NCBI RefSeq assembly: GCF_030382115.1
Contig: NZ_JAUDRJ010000003.1
Location: 1,277,321 to 1,330,355 of the forward strand
Source: Nostoc sp. GT001
Lineage (GTDB): Bacteria > Cyanobacteriota > Cyanobacteriia > Cyanobacteriales > Nostocaceae
DNA length: 53,035 bases
Direction of reading: 5' to 3'
The notes under the pieces were generated by a model that saw only the letters and a list, made by a program, of their open reading frames with translations, was not told the origin of the DNA and ran no database searches. Position 1 is the stretch's first letter; the number at the start of each line of letters is the position of its first letter. Of this stretch, positions 39,610-48,653 are shown one piece after another. A program made the position numbers and the translations under genes.

Positions 39610-39946
39610 ACAGTACTGAGTAGACCAGCTTTAGCTAAGAAGATTAGACTTCTTGGCATTTGTAGGGGAAAGGGTAAGGGGTAAAGGGGAAAGGGATGGA
39701 ATTTCTTCTTACCCTTTCCTCAAGCGGAAAGCAAAAGTCACTTTTGCAAGAGGTCTATTCTGTCACCCCACTTGCACGCGATCGCGTAGCGTTCATGCAG
39801 AAAAGGCATCTTCTGAGACGCTTTACCTTAGCGGAAGCCTCTGGAAGAGAAGGCAATTGGATAAATTAAATTAAGCTTTTAGCAATTTTTGCGTAAGTCC
39901 TGCCTAACTCAGGACTGGCTCTAAATAAACTAAATCGGAGTTGAAC
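39610..39946. repeat. Repeat-rich spacer between the array and the next kinase
   Basis: 337 bases without a credible gene. It contains a purine-rich G-run block (about 39662-39697, GGGGAAAGGG units) and a composite of small palindromic pieces around 39776-39855 (GCGATCGCGTAGCGTTC, CTTCTGAGACGC, TAGCGGAAGCCTCTGGAAGA). The 73-codon plus-strand frame here is built from these repeats and is not a gene. Confidence 0.6.
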
Positions 39947-41845
39947 ATGTGTACTGAAAAAATCAATGAAGAGATATTGCTTTTACGTCAGCAAAATACC
40001 CAATTGCTACAACAGCTAGAAGCATTGCAAAACCTATATTCAACTATGCTGTTAGCCGAACAACATCAAATTTGGGAATTAGTTACTGATGAAGTCCCAC
40101 AGGATTTACAACTGATAGAATTACAGTCGAAATTGGTAGATAATTCTGCCTTGGTGGAATCAACAAATAAAATTCGCGGACGGCATCATCAAGCGGCGGC
40201 AAGTGCTTTGGCTGAGAGTGAAGCTAAGTATCGCCAACTCGTGGAAAATATCAGCGACCTGATTTTCTCTATGTCAGTGGAAGGTCTTTTTACTTATGTC
40301 TCACCACAGTATAAAAATGTTTTAGGATGGGAACCTTCAGACCTACTTGGTCAACCCTTTGCCCCCCTGCTTCATCCTGATGATTTCCCTCTAGCTCAGA
40401 GAAAAATTCAAGAAATGGTGGAAACCAAAGGACAGCGAATCGCAATAGAATTTCGCCACCAAAAAAAGGATGGAAATTGGTGCTGGATGAGGTCAGTGGC
40501 TTCGCCAATTTTCGATTCAGATGGTGAAATTATTGGTCTTCATGGCGCTATTAGCGATATCAGCAGTCGCAAACAAGCTGAAGAATTAATCAAAGCCTCG
40601 CAAGCCGAATTACTCGCTTTGTTCAACGCTATGCAGGATGTGATTCTTGTCTTGGATGCCGAAGGAAGATACTTAAAAATCGCTCCTAGTGGTGCGCCCT
40701 TACTCTACCAACCTCCTGCGGAACTGCTGGGCAGAAAAATATATGAGGTTTTACCCTCTGCTTGTGCCGACTATTTTCTCAACTCTATTCAACAAGCACT
40801 CTTAACTAAAAAAACTGTGAAGGTAGAATATAGCTTGCCTATAGGTGGGCAAGAGGTTTGGTTTGAGGCGAATATTGCCAGCATGAGCGAAAACACGGTT
40901 GTTTGTGTCGCTAGGGATATCAGTGAACGCAAACAGATGGAAGACCAATTGCGACAACAAACAGAAAATTTAGCACAAACTCTTCAAGAACTCAGACAAA
41001 CTCAAGCACAAATGATTCAAGCAGAAAAAATGTCTAGTCTGGGTCAACTTGTGGCTGGAGTTGCTCACGAAATCAACAACCCCGTTAATTTTATTCACGG
41101 TAATCTCACCTATATAGAGGAATATACTCAAGACCTGTTGCGAATAATTCACCATCAGCAGCAATCTGGTAATAAGTCGGAATTTCAGGCTTTGTGTGAG
41201 GAAATTGACCTAGAGTACATCCAAAAAGATGTACCAAGAATATTGAGTTCGATGAAAGTTGGTACTCAGCGCATCCGTCAGATTGTGCTGTCGTTAAGAA
41301 CTTTCTCACGCATAGATGAAGCCGAGTTTAAAGCAGTAGATATTCACGAAAGTATCGACAGTACTTTAATGGTATTACAACATCGCTTGCAAGAAACAAC
41401 AAAGCTTCCAGCCATTCAAGTCATCAAAGACTACGGCACATTACCTTTAGTGGAATGCTATGGTGGAGAACTCAATCAGGTGTTTATGAATATATTGGCG
41501 AATGCCATTGATGCTTTAGAAGAATGGACAATTGAGAATGCACAATTAAGAATAGACAATTTAACATCTGGGTTGTTAACTCCCACGATCGCCATTCGGA
41601 CATCAGTCATAGATTCAGGTTGGGTAAAAATTGCGATCGCTGATAATGGAATAGGTATGTCAGAACAGATTCAACAACAAGTTTTCAATCCGTTTTTCAC
41701 TAACAAGCCTGTAGGGAAGGGGACAGGTATGGGAATGTTTATCAGTTATCAAATTATTACAGAAACACATGGTGGCAAACTGGAATGTCATTCAACACCA
41801 GCAGCAGGAACAGAGTTTGTAATTACAATTCCAATTCAGCATTGA
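39947..41845 (+). CDS. PAS-PAS sensor histidine kinase
   Basis: A 632-residue soluble sensor kinase. Residues 1-75 look coiled coil (NEEILLLRQQNTQLLQQLEA); two PAS domains follow (about 92-210, FTYVSPQYKNVLGWEPSDLL; about 217-330, VLDAEGRYLKIAPSG), then HisKA with H374 in GVAHEINNPVNFI and the ATPase core (NQVFMNILANAIDALEE, DNGIGM, GKGTGMGMFIS). The transmitter is the same subfamily as that of the array kinases (SLRTFSR, IDSTLMVLQHRL, PAIQV). ATG 39947 is preferred over TTG 39941 because CGGAG lies six bases before the ATG. No receiver is attached or adjacent. The next gene is convergent. Confidence 0.92.
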   Translation: MCTEKINEEILLLRQQNTQLLQQLEALQNLYSTMLLAEQHQIWELVTDEVPQDLQLIELQSKLVDNSALVESTNKIRGRHHQAAASALAESEAKYRQLVENISDLIFSMSVEGLFTYVSPQYKNVLGWEPSDLLGQPFAPLLHPDDFPLAQRKIQEMVETKGQRIAIEFRHQKKDGNWCWMRSVASPIFDSDGEIIGLHGAISDISSRKQAEELIKASQAELLALFNAMQDVILVLDAEGRYLKIAPSGAPLLYQPPAELLGRKIYEVLPSACADYFLNSIQQALLTKKTVKVEYSLPIGGQEVWFEANIASMSENTVVCVARDISERKQMEDQLRQQTENLAQTLQELRQTQAQMIQAEKMSSLGQLVAGVAHEINNPVNFIHGNLTYIEEYTQDLLRIIHHQQQSGNKSEFQALCEEIDLEYIQKDVPRILSSMKVGTQRIRQIVLSLRTFSRIDEAEFKAVDIHESIDSTLMVLQHRLQETTKLPAIQVIKDYGTLPLVECYGGELNQVFMNILANAIDALEEWTIENAQLRIDNLTSGLLTPTIAIRTSVIDSGWVKIAIADNGIGMSEQIQQQVFNPFFTNKPVGKGTGMGMFISYQIITETHGGKLECHSTPAAGTEFVITIPIQH

Positions 41846-41859
41846 CCAAATAATTCGTA

Positions 41860-41960
41860 GTTCGTAATGACGCTCCTGCGTCGCTAACGCTACGCTAACG
41901 TAATTCGTAATTACGGACAAAATTAATAATTAATTCATTCGGCTTTCAAGCCCCTTTACG
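41860..41960. repeat. Short dispersed repeats in the convergent kinase-potA spacer
   Basis: Repeated AATTCGTAATTACG-type words with the palindromic piece GCGTCGCTAACGCTACGC (about 41880-41897). The same AATTACGAATTA words recur near 13225, 45340 and 45500. Confidence 0.5.
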
Positions 41961-41971
41961 AATTATTGTGA

Positions 41972-43099
41972 CTATTGACTAATAGCTAAACAATCAGTTT
42001 CTGACCACCAAGCGTAAATAGGTGTGTCGCGGTCTGGTAAAGTGCCAAAAGTATTAGGTTGCAACACATTAATGCTAATGCCATTTGTTAATTGCATAAC
42101 ATAATTAACGTGTGTGCCCAAATACATAACGTTGACAAGCCGTCCTTCAAAACAGTTAACTGGCAAATTAGGTGGATACAGCGAAAGCTGTATTTTTTCT
42201 GGACGCACACTCACTACTACAGCTTGTGATAATTCAGTTGGTGTATCTTCAGCGCGGTTAATAACAATTGATAGTCCCATTTTTGTGGAAATTTTAATAT
42301 TAGAGGAGTCTACCGCGACGATTTCACCACTGAATAAATTAGTATCACCAATAAAATCAGCAACAAAAGATGTACAGGGACGTTCGTAAATTTGGCTGGG
42401 AGTGCCAACTTGTTCAATTTTGCCTTGATTCATTACGGCAATGCGATCGCTCAAAGACAATGCTTCTTCTTGGTCGTGTGTCACCATCACAAAGGTTAAC
42501 CCCAAGTCTTTGTGTAAATTTGATAACTCAACCTGCATTTCTTTACGTAGTTTTAAATCTAACGCCCCTAAAGGTTCATCCAGTAGTACCACGGTGGGAC
42601 GGTTGACTAAAGCCCTTGCTAAAGCTACTCGCTGCTGTTGACCACCAGAAAGTTGATTGGGAAAGCGCGATCGCAAACTTTCCATTTTCACCAGTTTTAA
42701 AACTTCTTGGACTCTAGCTTCAATTTTCGATTTGGGTATTTTTTTTAACCGCAGTCCAAAAGCGATGTTATTCCAGACATTCAGGTGGTTAAATAGAGCG
42801 TAACTTTGAAATACAGTATTGACGGGTCGGCGGTAAGGGGGCACATTAGTCATGGACTGACCCTGAATAAACACCTTACCAGCGTCAGCAATTTCAAACC
42901 CAGCAATTAAGCGCAGTGTTGTTGTTTTACCACAACCGGAGGGGCCTAAAATACTAAAAAATTCTCCTTGTCTGACATCCAAATCAATTCCATTTACTGC
43001 TGCTTCTTGGTTAAAAAACTTGAAGACGTTACGCAGTTCAACATCAAGTGGCTGAAAACTTGTTATCCCCCTCTGATTTTGCATGACAATTTGAGCCAT
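41972..43099 (-). CDS. potA: Spermidine/putrescine-type ABC transporter ATPase PotA
   Basis: A 375-residue ATPase. Walker [10 protein letters not shown] (about 53-61), Q loop FQSYALF, ABC signature LSGGQQQR (about 149-156), Walker [13 protein letters not shown] and the switch His of [15 protein letters not shown] are all present, followed by a C-terminal TOBE domain ([25 protein letters not shown]). It would power polyamine import with PotD and PotB. The start at 43099 has GAGG seven bases upstream. It is on the same strand as potD-potB and in potA-potD-potB order, but 26 kb of plus-strand kinase genes lies between. It is divergent from mrdA. Confidence 0.94.
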   Translation of the reverse strand: MAQIVMQNQRGITSFQPLDVELRNVFKFFNQEAAVNGIDLDVRQGEFFSILGPSGCGKTTTLRLIAGFEIADAGKVFIQGQSMTNVPPYRRPVNTVFQSYALFNHLNVWNNIAFGLRLKKIPKSKIEARVQEVLKLVKMESLRSRFPNQLSGGQQQRVALARALVNRPTVVLLDEPLGALDLKLRKEMQVELSNLHKDLGLTFVMVTHDQEEALSLSDRIAVMNQGKIEQVGTPSQIYERPCTSFVADFIGDTNLFSGEIVAVDSSNIKISTKMGLSIVINRAEDTPTELSQAVVVSVRPEKIQLSLYPPNLPVNCFEGRLVNVMYLGTHVNYVMQLTNGISINVLQPNTFGTLPDRDTPIYAWWSETDCLAISQ

Positions 43100-43407
43100 A
43101 ATCCTCAGTAGAATGCCGTGATATTACGTTATTTTGTCAATTGCTCTAGTCTTTTGGGCAGACTATATTTGACACTTTGGTTTATTGTATCCGCCAAAAA
43201 CAATTGTTCAAGAATATACTCGCCCGATTCTTTTATACTCAGTAAGGATAATAAGATTATGGTAGTTTTATATACTATTTTGCTGATAAATATTCTGTAA
43301 TGAAGTTAACATACCTTAAAATTGCATATTAGCAATTGCTAAAAGGCTGGCCGGAATTGCGTTTATTCATTTTGAATTTTGATTAATCTTGAAATCCTCT
43401 TTGGCTT
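43100..43407. other. Divergent potA-mrdA promoter region
   Basis: 308 AT-rich bases between two divergent genes. It must carry both promoters; I see no gene, no clear operator and no strong hairpin. Confidence 0.5.
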
Positions 43408-45230
43408 ATGAGTTTATTGAATCCATCTCCACTTGGCGGACAAAAAAATACACGTACAGTTGGAAAGAGTTTCCAGCCGATATTTTTAATTATATTTACT
43501 CTACTGATGATCACTGGTATCAGTGTTCGTTTGGCATATTTGCAAATTACTGAAGGAGCAAGCCACCGAAAACGAGCCGAGTCAAATCGAATTCGGATGA
43601 TCCCCAAACAACCAGAACGGGGCAATATCTTTGATCGCAATGGCAAACTTTTAGCCAGTACTCGCTATCCTCGCTCTGTATATTTGTGGCCGATGGCACA
43701 TACCAAGCCAGCATGGTCAGTTGTAGGGGCACGTCTATCTCAAATTCTCGAAGTTACCCAAGAAGAGATGGAAAAGAAATTAGAAGAGGCAGGTGCTAAC
43801 TCTTCTTCACTGATTCGGGTCGCTCGTGACTTGAACGAGGCGCAAATCACAGCATTGAAGGAGTATCAAGCCGAACTTCAAGACGTGGAAATCTCTACAG
43901 AGGCCGTTCGATATTATCCCCACGGCAAGGAATTAGCTCATGTATTAGGTTATACGCGAGAACTGACCGCCGAGCAGTTAAAAGAAAAGAAGCAGGAAGG
44001 TTACAGATTGGGTGATGTGATTGGTCAAATGGGAGCGGAAAAAGCTTATGAGAAAAGTCTCCGGGGTGAATGGGGTGGTCAGCAAGTAGAAGTTGATGGT
44101 GCAGGTCGCCCGCTCCGGGTTTTGGGTGAGAAACAGGCGAAAGCTGGTAACGATTTGCACTTGACCATAGATTTAGATATGCAAAAGACCGCAGAAAAAG
44201 CTTTAGGCGATCGCGACGGTGCGATCGTGGCTCTTGATCCAAAGAACGGTGCGGTTTTAGCAATGGTATCTCATCCCACCTTTGACCCAAATATTTTCTC
44301 AAAACAGAAGCTCACCCAAAAAGATTGGGAATTTGTCCAAGGTGCCGATCATCCCTTGGTAAATCGCGCCCTCAGCGCCTTTCCACCCGCTAGTACCTTC
44401 AAAATTGTTACCACCACAGCTAGGTCTAGAATCAGGTAAATTTTCTCCTAGCACAGTCCTGCAAACCTACGGTTCTTTGAGTTTTGGTGGCACCCGATTT
44501 GGTGAATGGAATCACGCCGGGTTCGGGCCATTGGGTTTTGTCGGAGCATTGCAGTGGAGTAGTGATACTTTCTTCTATCAAATTGGTCGCGGAGTCGGCG
44601 GCCCAACTTTAATTGAATGGACTCGTAAGTATGGATTTGGTAAAAGAACTGGCTTTGAGTTTGGCAACGAAGAGGCAAAAGGTTTAGTGCCAGATGAGAC
44701 ATGGAAGCAGAAAACTTGGAAGATACCTTGGACTGTAGGCGACAGCATTAATATGTCAATTGGTCAAGGTGCTTTACAAACGACACCTTTACAAGTCGCC
44801 ATCATGTTTGCTGTGCCCGCTAATGGTGGCTATCGAGTCCAGCCGCATTTGCTTAAAGACAATGAAGAAGCAAAAAGCTGGCGAGAATCTTTAAATATGA
44901 AGCCGACAACCATAAGTGTTCTCCGTCAGGGACTACGGAAAGTAGTAGCAGAAGGTACGGGTAAAGCTTTAAAGCAGCCAACAGTTCCCCCTGTGGCTGG
45001 CAAGAGTGGCACTGCTGAAGCGTGGAAGGGGCGTGTTAAGCAAAATCACGCTTGGTTTGGAGCCTATGCACCTAGCTGAACAACCAGAAGTTCTGATTGT
45101 GGCATTTGCTGAACATTCCGGTGGCGGTGGTGGTAGCATTGCTGCGCCGATGATCTTAGAAATTATGGAGGAATATTTTCAGCGCAAGTATCCAGGTAAG
45201 TATCAGAAACCAGCGCCTAAGAGTCCTTAA
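43408..45230 (+). pseudogene. mrdA: Penicillin-binding protein 2 (peptidoglycan transpeptidase), two frameshifts
   Basis: Corrected length is about 606 residues, normal for cyanobacterial PBP2, the elongation transpeptidase that works with RodA. An N-terminal membrane anchor (about 20-47) precedes the dimerisation region and the transpeptidase domain: active-site PPASTFK with S329 and K332, SSD (about 381-383) for SxN, and KSGT (about 532). Reading breaks twice, each time from one extra A: at 44422 (TTTA/GLESGKF, seven residues after K332) and at 45074 (GAYAP/AEQPEVLIVAF). Removing the two bases restores a normal PBP2 throughout. Since the gene is usually essential, either the calls are sequence errors or another copy supplies the function. 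The start ATG at 43408 leads directly into the family N-terminus. Confidence 0.9.
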
Positions 45231-45532
45231 ACAATTCGCAATTACGTTTTGTGATAGCGATGATGCGATCGCTAAAGACATCGCGGGTATTGTCCAGCCC
45301 TTAAGGAAGTGGTGCTTCAGCCTCCATTAGGGGAAGCATAATTCGTAATTCGTAATTAATAATTCATTCAGGGTACAAACCTAATCAATTTATTGATAAA
45401 AAAATAAATTTGATTTTTTATTCAGACCTAGTGTATTTATAAGCCACTGCGGTCTTGGAGTTTCCCCAAGTAGAGCAAGTGGCGTGCATGGGATAATAAT
45501 TACGAATTACGAATTATTTTGACTCCTGTCTT
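45231..45532. repeat. Repeat-containing spacer between mrdA and the carboxypeptidase gene
   Basis: 302 bases between convergent genes with no gene. It holds AATTCGTAATTCGTAATTAA-type words (about 45338-45360), GTTTCCCCAAGTAGAGCAAG, a unit of a common Nostoc dispersed repeat (about 45462-45481), and AATTACGAATTACGAATT near 45500-45517. Confidence 0.55.
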
Positions 45533-46342
45533 TTATGGCGATATCTGAGCGGGTTTTAAGTTTCTGGCTTTGTAGAACATTTCTAAACTATTGCGATCGC
45601 CTACAAAACGCCAGTGCCACGGCTCATAACTCACACCTTGAGCATTATCTTTGGGAAATGACATTTCAAAGCCAAAACGTGCTGCATTTGTTTGTAGCCA
45701 CCGATAAGCTTTGGTATTTTCAAAGTTTGTTTGGAGATTAGTTGCTGGTACTGCTCCGTCTCCAACATCCACTGCATAACCTGTGTGATGTTCGCTATGA
45801 CCAGGAGGAGCGCTGAGGGCAGCTCGTTGTGCTGGCGTTTGATTTCGCTGGGCACCGACAGCAAAAAACAACTGCTCCTGGTCTTTGACTGAGCGAAAGG
45901 CAGAAATTGGTAGTAAAATTACACCTGAACTCCGGGCTGCTGCTACCATCTCCTCAAACTTTTGGGCAGCAGGTTTTCGCATTCTAATGCCCCTATTTGC
46001 GGAGATGGTTACTAGTTCTGATTCAGGGGCTTCTGGGTATGGAAAATGCCCTAATACAGTATCGCTGGAATTATTAGATGCTGGCGGAGTTGGAGTTGTA
46101 GTAGCAGAAGTAGCTGGTAAAGGTTGAGAATCTGCGGTTTTTTTAGGTGCAGTGAGGAAAAACAAAAAACCGCTTATTAAAGCGAGCAAGACAAATCCCG
46201 CAAATCCCCCAATCAGCATAATTCGGGGTTGCAACCAAATTTTAGGTGCTGCAACAGGGGTATCGCGTACAGCCACTGGAATATCATCACCAAGGTCATT
46301 CGATGAGTTTTGCGGTTTTCCAGAAAACCCTGCCTTATTCAA
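45533..46342 (-). CDS. VanY-type D-alanyl-D-alanine carboxypeptidase, membrane anchored
   Basis: About 269 residues from a TTG at 46342-46340. That start is chosen because AGGAG lies seven bases upstream; the frame is open 15 codons further but without a ribosome-binding site. A cytoplasmic stretch is followed by one transmembrane helix (about residues 40-65, IMLIGGFAGFVLLALISGFL), a Pro/Thr/Ser linker and a VanY/peptidase M15 domain: SAFRSVKDQEQLF, the zinc-ligand motif SEHHTGYAVDVGD and the second ligand region YEPWHWRF. It removes terminal D-Ala from peptidoglycan stem peptides in the periplasm. It is convergent with mrdA, another wall gene. Confidence 0.9.
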   Translation of the reverse strand: MNKAGFSGKPQNSSNDLGDDIPVAVRDTPVAAPKIWLQPRIMLIGGFAGFVLLALISGFLFFLTAPKKTADSQPLPATSATTTPTPPASNNSSDTVLGHFPYPEAPESELVTISANRGIRMRKPAAQKFEEMVAAARSSGVILLPISAFRSVKDQEQLFFAVGAQRNQTPAQRAALSAPPGHSEHHTGYAVDVGDGAVPATNLQTNFENTKAYRWLQTNAARFGFEMSFPKDNAQGVSYEPWHWRFVGDRNSLEMFYKARNLKPAQISP

Positions 46343-46444
46343 AGGTAAACTCCTGTTTTTGTGGAATAGCCATAACAGATTTTGCACTGGACAAAAGTAA
46401 ACGTAACAGGTAGCATTTTACATCTGTGGTTCTTGGGCGCAATC

Positions 46445-46645
46445 TTGACAAACCTTTTAGAACTATACGTCAAGCTGGGAGGATTAGTCCTGGTAAGTTT
46501 TATTCTGGGACGCAAACTACCTGTGACAGTTCCTACACGTTTGGGACTGTTTCTTTTTTGAGTGGGAGTACCCATAAGCATAGTATCGTTTTTGCGTCAA
46601 TCTAGTTTATCAGGGCAAATTTGGATTGCACCTGCGATCGCTTGA
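46445..46645 (+). pseudogene. AEC (auxin-efflux-carrier) family transporter, 5' relic
   Basis: Reading from a TTG at 46445 gives LTNLLELYVKLGGLVLVSFI, then LGRKLPVTVPTRLGLFLF, a TGA, then VGVPISIVSFLRQSSLSG and QIWIAPAIA before a second stop. This matches the first 65 or so residues of cyanobacterial AEC permeases. The TGA at 46559-46561 stands where the family has Trp (FLFWVGVP), so TGG to TGA explains it. The rest of the roughly 300-residue protein is missing. Confidence 0.7.
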
Positions 46646-46665
46646 AACTCCAAGAAAAACGCATC

Positions 46666-46770
46666 TTATCGTTCTAATTTAAGCACTTTTAGAACATGAT
46701 TTTTAAATCCTATTAATCCACCTCGGCTACCCCAATGTTCGTTGAATGTAGGTAGGGTTTCCAACTTCAT
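46666..46770 (-). CDS. Possible 34-residue small protein with strong ribosome-binding site
   Basis: ATG at 46770-46768 on the minus strand opens 34 codons (MKLETLPTFNEHWGSRGGLI, then GFKNHVLKVLKLER) ending in TAA. GGAGG lies seven bases upstream, one of the best Shine-Dalgarno matches in the window. The peptide is basic and not hydrophobic; I recognise no family. It could be a true small protein or the truncated start of a decayed gene, as the AEC relic lies 21 bases away on the other strand. Confidence 0.35.
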   Translation of the reverse strand: MKLETLPTFNEHWGSRGGLIGFKNHVLKVLKLER

Positions 46771-46783
46771 CACTTTACCTCCC

Positions 46784-47172
46784 TCAAGATGGACATGATA
46801 ATAATTCTGTCAAATCCATACATTTAATCTCTATTGGAACAACAAACTTTATGTATCAATATCAGCTAGGGATTTTGTATAACCCCAGAATAGCTGCCAC
46901 TCTGAACTTTTATGGTTTTAACATCACAAGTAGAAAAAGTGCTACTTGCTATGCTTGTAGAAATTTCCTTAAAGTCTCGTTCTGCGGGAAGCCGCTTCTC
47001 TACGTTCGCGTAGCGTGTCGCAGATAGACGCGTTCACGCAGCGTCTATGTAAAAAAATTGACTTTGACAAATAGTTTTAGCCTTAACTTAAGCGTATTGC
47101 TCTATAGGTAAGTTATTTCTGCGCGATTTCTTAGCATTATTAGAACGTGGCGAAGGAATTGACGCATATCAG
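46784..47172. other. Gene-free region with tandem palindromic repeats
   Basis: About 390 bases without a gene. The notable part is 46981-47047: TCTGCG...CGCAGA enclosing CTACG-TTCG-CGTAG, then TAGACGC-GTTCACGCA-GCGTCTA, two adjacent hairpins made of the small dispersed repeats common in Nostoc genomes. Confidence 0.6.
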
Positions 47173-47829
47173 TTAAAGTTCTACAGGATGTTGCCCATAA
47201 TATGGCAAAGCCTCTGACCAATTAGGAAATTTGCCCTCTTGCCAATCGAGATTAGCTAGTTCTAAAATACTTGTCACCGTCGCTGCTAACCCAGATTGGG
47301 CTTGAACCAACTGATAACTAGTATTCCAATTCGCTAAAGTTTTCTGCCATGCTTCTGGTGTGAATACTCTATCTGGTAAACACACTTTTAGTTTAGATAT
47401 ATCTGGCTCAAACTGATAAATAGCAGCAAAAATTTGACCTCGTTGTGCTGGCATTTCCACAGCAAAAGCCGTTAAATTTTGACTTTTGCCTACTTCTGAC
47501 CAAGCTACCGCAGCCAAAGTTGAGATTGCAAATACAGGAATATTTAACTGTTGCCCTAAAGTCCGAGCAGTAACAACACCAATTCGAGTTCCGGTAAAGC
47601 CGCCGGGGCCTTTTGCAACTGCGATAAAGGACAAATCTGCCCAAGTTTGTGGTTTGATAAATTCAATTAAATATTGATGCACTAAGCTAGATAAATCACG
47701 CCCCAAATTCCAAGTTTGAGAGCGAGTTTCACCATCAAAATTACTAATTACCAAACCTAATTCTGGTGTGGTAGTATGTAGTGCCAAAGCGTATTTATTT
47801 ATTGCAATGTCTTTTAGTTCCGTTGTCAA
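47173..47829 (-). CDS. tsaB: tRNA threonylcarbamoyladenosine biosynthesis protein TsaB
   Basis: A 218-residue TsaB. It pairs with TsaD (and TsaE) in making the t6A37 modification of ANN-decoding tRNAs. The family pattern is clear: YALALHTTTPELGLVISN at the N-terminus (ASKHA ATPase-type fold), FIAVAKGPGGFTGTRIGVVTARTLGQ (quoted in part: GPGGFTGTRIGV, about 74-85), then ISTLAAVAW and the MPAQRGQIFAAIY segment. The start is a TTG (MTTELKD) without an obvious ribosome-binding site; no Met is better placed. It is in an alone-standing minus-strand position, 159 bases after the coiled-coil gene. Confidence 0.95.
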   Translation of the reverse strand: MTTELKDIAINKYALALHTTTPELGLVISNFDGETRSQTWNLGRDLSSLVHQYLIEFIKPQTWADLSFIAVAKGPGGFTGTRIGVVTARTLGQQLNIPVFAISTLAAVAWSEVGKSQNLTAFAVEMPAQRGQIFAAIYQFEPDISKLKVCLPDRVFTPEAWQKTLANWNTSYQLVQAQSGLAATVTSILELANLDWQEGKFPNWSEALPYYGQHPVEL

Positions 47830-47988
47830 AATTATTTAAAATATCTATTTTTATAGAGTTAACGCGATTTATTTAAGCATATAACATAGCGGTTCTTAAT
47901 TGAAAAGCTACTGAATAATAATCAGTCAAACAGTCTTGTTACAAGGTTTGTGAGAGCCAATGCTTTGACTTGCTAATAGTGATCGCGG

Positions 47989-48480
47989 CTAGGATGGGGG
48001 ATTTGGATTAGCGCCTTGCTGTCTCAATAGATAGTCCAAAACTCGGTCAATTCGCTCTAAGGCAGCACCTGTAGTCAGTTGAAACTCCTGAAACTGAGAT
48101 TTTTGTTCCTCAAAATTGCGGTCAAGCTTTAGCATGAGTGCTTCTAATCGCTCAGTTCGTGCCTTTGTTTCCTCTATTTCACTGCCTGCCTTTGTAAATA
48201 GGCGTTGCGTGTGAGTGATAAAACTATCAACCTGATCAGAAACTTGGTCAACCTTTTCCCCTATCTGGTCAACACGTGCCCCTAATTGATCGAGGTGAGA
48301 TTGAGTACGGTCTTGTTTTATAGTCAACTCATCAAGGTGAGATTGGGTGCGGTCTTGTTTTATAGTCAACTCATCAAGCCGTCTGTTCGCTGATTCTGCG
48401 TAGCTAGCAGTAGAAACTAGCAATCGCTTAACAGTTTCGAGTTCATCTTCAACATGGTCTAATCGCTGTGCGTTGGTCAT
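47989..48480 (-). CDS. Coiled-coil protein of unknown function
   Basis: A 163-residue protein predicted to be almost wholly coiled coil from heptad spacing of Leu, Val and Ile between charged residues (LDHVEDELETVKRLL, LGARVDQIGEKVDQVSDQVD). LDELTIKQDRTQSH occurs twice in tandem, encoded by a 42-base direct repeat (about 48294-48377), so length may vary between strains. There is no signal peptide or membrane segment. Short coiled-coil proteins of this kind are common in Nostoc and Anabaena; I do not assign a function. It may be cotranscribed with tsaB (159-base gap). Confidence 0.75.
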   Translation of the reverse strand: MTNAQRLDHVEDELETVKRLLVSTASYAESANRRLDELTIKQDRTQSHLDELTIKQDRTQSHLDQLGARVDQIGEKVDQVSDQVDSFITHTQRLFTKAGSEIEETKARTERLEALMLKLDRNFEEQKSQFQEFQLTTGAALERIDRVLDYLLRQQGANPNPPS

Positions 48481-48653
48481 GCTGTTTTTGCTTGGCTGGC
48501 TTCTTTATCTTCTGCGATCGCTGATGGACAAAATCTCATTACAGCAGAAATCATGTATTTTGACCATATCGGTTGTAGGGGCGCAAAGACTTGCGCCCCT
48601 ACCGCGTGGTCTATTTACCTGAAAAAGCTGTAACATACACCAATCATTTTCTA

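Noticed and set aside
39653..39874. 73-codon plus-strand ORF after the kinase array
   Set aside because: It consists of a G-rich run and palindromic dispersed repeats; the translation has no protein-like pattern.
46339..46581. 80-codon minus-strand ORF
   Set aside because: It is the antisense shadow of the AEC relic, which reads as a known protein family on the other strand.
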